Assembly (NCBI GenBank): GCA_947624875.1
Contig: CANQMA010000003.1
Coordinates: 1-64,000, forward strand
Length of the DNA: 64,000 bases
Reading direction: 5' to 3'
From: an uncultured Lachnospiraceae bacterium
Lineage (GTDB): Bacteria; Bacillota; Clostridia; Lachnospirales; Lachnospiraceae
A program made the translations under genes and the position numbers. The notes beneath the pieces were generated by a model, which ran no database searches, was not told where the DNA came from, and worked only from the letters and a program-made list of their open reading frames with translations. Below are positions 62,583-64,000 of the stretch, piece after piece. Each line of letters starts with the position of its first letter. Position 1 is the first letter of the stretch.

Positions 62583-64000
62583 ATGATTAGAGAAGATATT
62601 CGAAATATTGCAATTATTGCTCATGTAGACCACGGAAAAACGACATTAGTGGATGAGTTGTTGAAGCAGAGCGGCGTTTTCAGGGAAAATCAGGAAGTGG
62701 CAGAGCGCGTCATGGATTCCAACGATTTGGAAAGAGAGAGAGGAATTACGATTCTCTCTAAAAACACTGCGGTCACTTATAAAAATACAAAGATTAATAT
62801 CATTGATACGCCGGGTCATGCGGATTTTGGCGGTGAGGTCGAACGGGTTCTCAAAATGGTAAACGGCGTTGTTCTTGTGGTGGACGCTTTTGAGGGCGCA
62901 ATGCCCCAGACCCGGTTCGTCTTAAAGAAAGCGCTGGAACTTGCGCTGCCGGTCATTGTCTGCATCAATAAGATTGACCGACCGGAAGCGCGGGCAGAAG
63001 AAGTCATCGATGAAGTGCTGGAGTTGTTTATCGAACTGGATGCCAATGAAGAGCAGCTGGACTGTCCGTTTATCTTTGCCTCCGCAAAAGAGGGCTTTGC
63101 CACCAAAAATGTGGACGAGCCAAAAACGGATATGAAGGATTTATTTGAGACGATTATTGATTATATTCCGGCACCGGAAGGAGATCCGGACGCGGAGGTG
63201 CAGGCTTTGATCAGTACGATTGATTATAATGAATATGTGGGCCGTATTGGCGTCGGAAAGATTGACAATGGTACGCTCAAAGTCAATCAGGAAGTGGCAA
63301 TGGTAAATTTCCACGAGCCGGAAACAATGAAAAAAGTTAAAATCAGCAAGCTTTATGAATTTGACGGATTAAGTAAAGTGGAAGTCAATGAGGCGACGGT
63401 GGGCGCGATTGTAGCAATTTCCGGCATTGCGGATGTGCATATCGGAGACACTATCTGTTCCGTGGAGAATCCACAGCCGATACCGTTTCAGAAAATTTCG
63501 GATCCGACCATTTCTATGAATTTTATGGTTAATGACAGTCCGCTTGCAGGTCAGGAAGGGAAATTTGTGACTTCTAGACATTTGCGTGACCGCCTGTTCC
63601 GGGAACTGAATACGGACGTCAGTCTTCGAATTGAGGAGACGGAAGACATGGACTGCTTTAAAGTATCGGGCAGAGGTGAACTGCATCTTTCAGTTCTGAT
63701 TGAAAATATGAGAAGAGAGGGATACGAGTTCGCTGTCAGTAAGGCAGAGGTCATTTATAAAGAAGATGAGCGCGGCAAAAAGCTCGAACCAATGGAAATC
63801 TGTTATATTGATGTGCCGGATGAATATTCCGGAGCCATTATTGAAAAACTCAGTAACAGAAAAGGAGAACTGCAGGGCATGGCGCCAACGCAGGGTGGAT
63901 ACACGAGGCTGGAGTTTTCCATTCCTTCAAGGGGACTAATTGGTTACCGCGGACAGTTTTTAACGGACACCAAGGGAAATGGTATTGTGAACACGGTTTT
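62583..64000 (+). CDS. typA: Translational GTPase TypA/BipA (3' truncated by window)
   Basis: 472 codons are in the window, of about 610 expected; the ORF was left out of the track because it has no stop. The start ATG 62583 follows ACGGAGAAG. G1 is AHVDHGKTTLVDELL, G2 ERERGITI, G3 DTPGHADFGGE and G4 NKIDRPEAR. The later domains show SRHLRDRLFRELNTDVSLRIEE and FKVSGRGELHLSVLIENMRREGYEF, then SRGLIGYRGQFLTDTKG, which is diagnostic for TypA. It is an EF-G-like GTPase active in ribosome assembly under stress. Confidence 0.97.
   Translation, partial: MIREDIRNIAIIAHVDHGKTTLVDELLKQSGVFRENQEVAERVMDSNDLERERGITILSKNTAVTYKNTKINIIDTPGHADFGGEVERVLKMVNGVVLVVDAFEGAMPQTRFVLKKALELALPVIVCINKIDRPEARAEEVIDEVLELFIELDANEEQLDCPFIFASAKEGFATKNVDEPKTDMKDLFETIIDYIPAPEGDPDAEVQALISTIDYNEYVGRIGVGKIDNGTLKVNQEVAMVNFHEPETMKKVKISKLYEFDGLSKVEVNEATVGAIVAISGIADVHIGDTICSVENPQPIPFQKISDPTISMNFMVNDSPLAGQEGKFVTSRHLRDRLFRELNTDVSLRIEETEDMDCFKVSGRGELHLSVLIENMRREGYEFAVSKAEVIYKEDERGKKLEPMEICYIDVPDEYSGAIIEKLSNRKGELQGMAPTQGGYTRLEFSIPSRGLIGYRGQFLTDTKGNGIVNTV

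Overview
The window is a low-to-moderate GC, densely packed chromosomal segment of an anaerobic, endospore-forming Firmicute. The most likely assignment is Clostridia, family Lachnospiraceae. This rests on the spoIIA and spoVA sporulation operons, a T-box leader on valS, and family-restricted genes (DUF5717/DUF5716, DUF4364, DUF4250, DUF1385 next to prmC-prfA). No rRNA, prophage, transposase or CRISPR array was seen. Almost everything is chromosomal core, with a few accessory patches.

Layout. 1-3.9 kb: the tail of a surface-polysaccharide locus (end of a probable pyruvyltransferase), a winged-helix/cytidylyltransferase/choline-kinase fusion, and a one-TM small protein with an NCS1-type permease. 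3.9-6.6 kb: tRNA-Leu(UAG) with its own promoter and terminator, then trpF, a GNAT acetyltransferase and glycerol-1-phosphate dehydrogenase. 6.6-10.5 kb: CYTH protein, opine-dehydrogenase-family protein, membrane metallophosphatase and a DJ-1/PfpI protein; a broken copy of the DJ-1 5' end precedes the opine dehydrogenase. 10.5-17.5 kb: the proteostasis operon tig-clpP-clpX-lon-engB-DUF4364, whose 5' leader holds two tandem structured RNA units. 17.5-23.8 kb: malic enzyme, rho, rpmE, DUF1385, prmC and prfA.

23.8-27.5 kb: a tight five-gene unit (HprK-like kinase, PqqD-like protein, S24/S26 peptidase, ABC exporter, NUDIX hydrolase) that resembles a peptide-modification module without a visible precursor. 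27.6-37.7 kb: glmM, VanZ-like, hisC, clpB, small membrane proteins, DUF4250, citrate synthase and rarA. 37.7-43.3 kb: DUF5717, the Hsp70/actin-like DUF5716 and a TPR protein, of unknown function. 43.3-48 kb: T-box, valS, a 48-aa protein and a membrane zinc-ribbon/TPR protein. 48-54.5 kb: spoIIAA-spoIIAB-sigF followed by spoVAA-B-C, then an inverted putP, then spoVAD-E, so the spoVA operon is split. 54.5-64 kb: gdhA, a class A PBP, a secreted CotH/discoidin protein with a Thr-Pro-Glu repeat stalk, an IMPACT-family protein, and the 5' part of typA/bipA running off the end.

How the genes work together: the window combines translation and protein quality control (tig/clpPX/lon/clpB, valS, prfA/prmC, rpmE, typA), wall and surface functions (glmM, PBP1, lic-type phosphocholine metabolism, CotH surface protein) and forespore development (SigF cascade and SpoVA DPA channel). 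The strongest leads for undescribed biology are the tandem RNA leader of the tig-clpPX-lon operon, the HprK/PqqD/S26/ABC locus and the DUF5717/DUF5716/TPR locus. All calls come from reading the sequence and the supplied translations; no database search was run.
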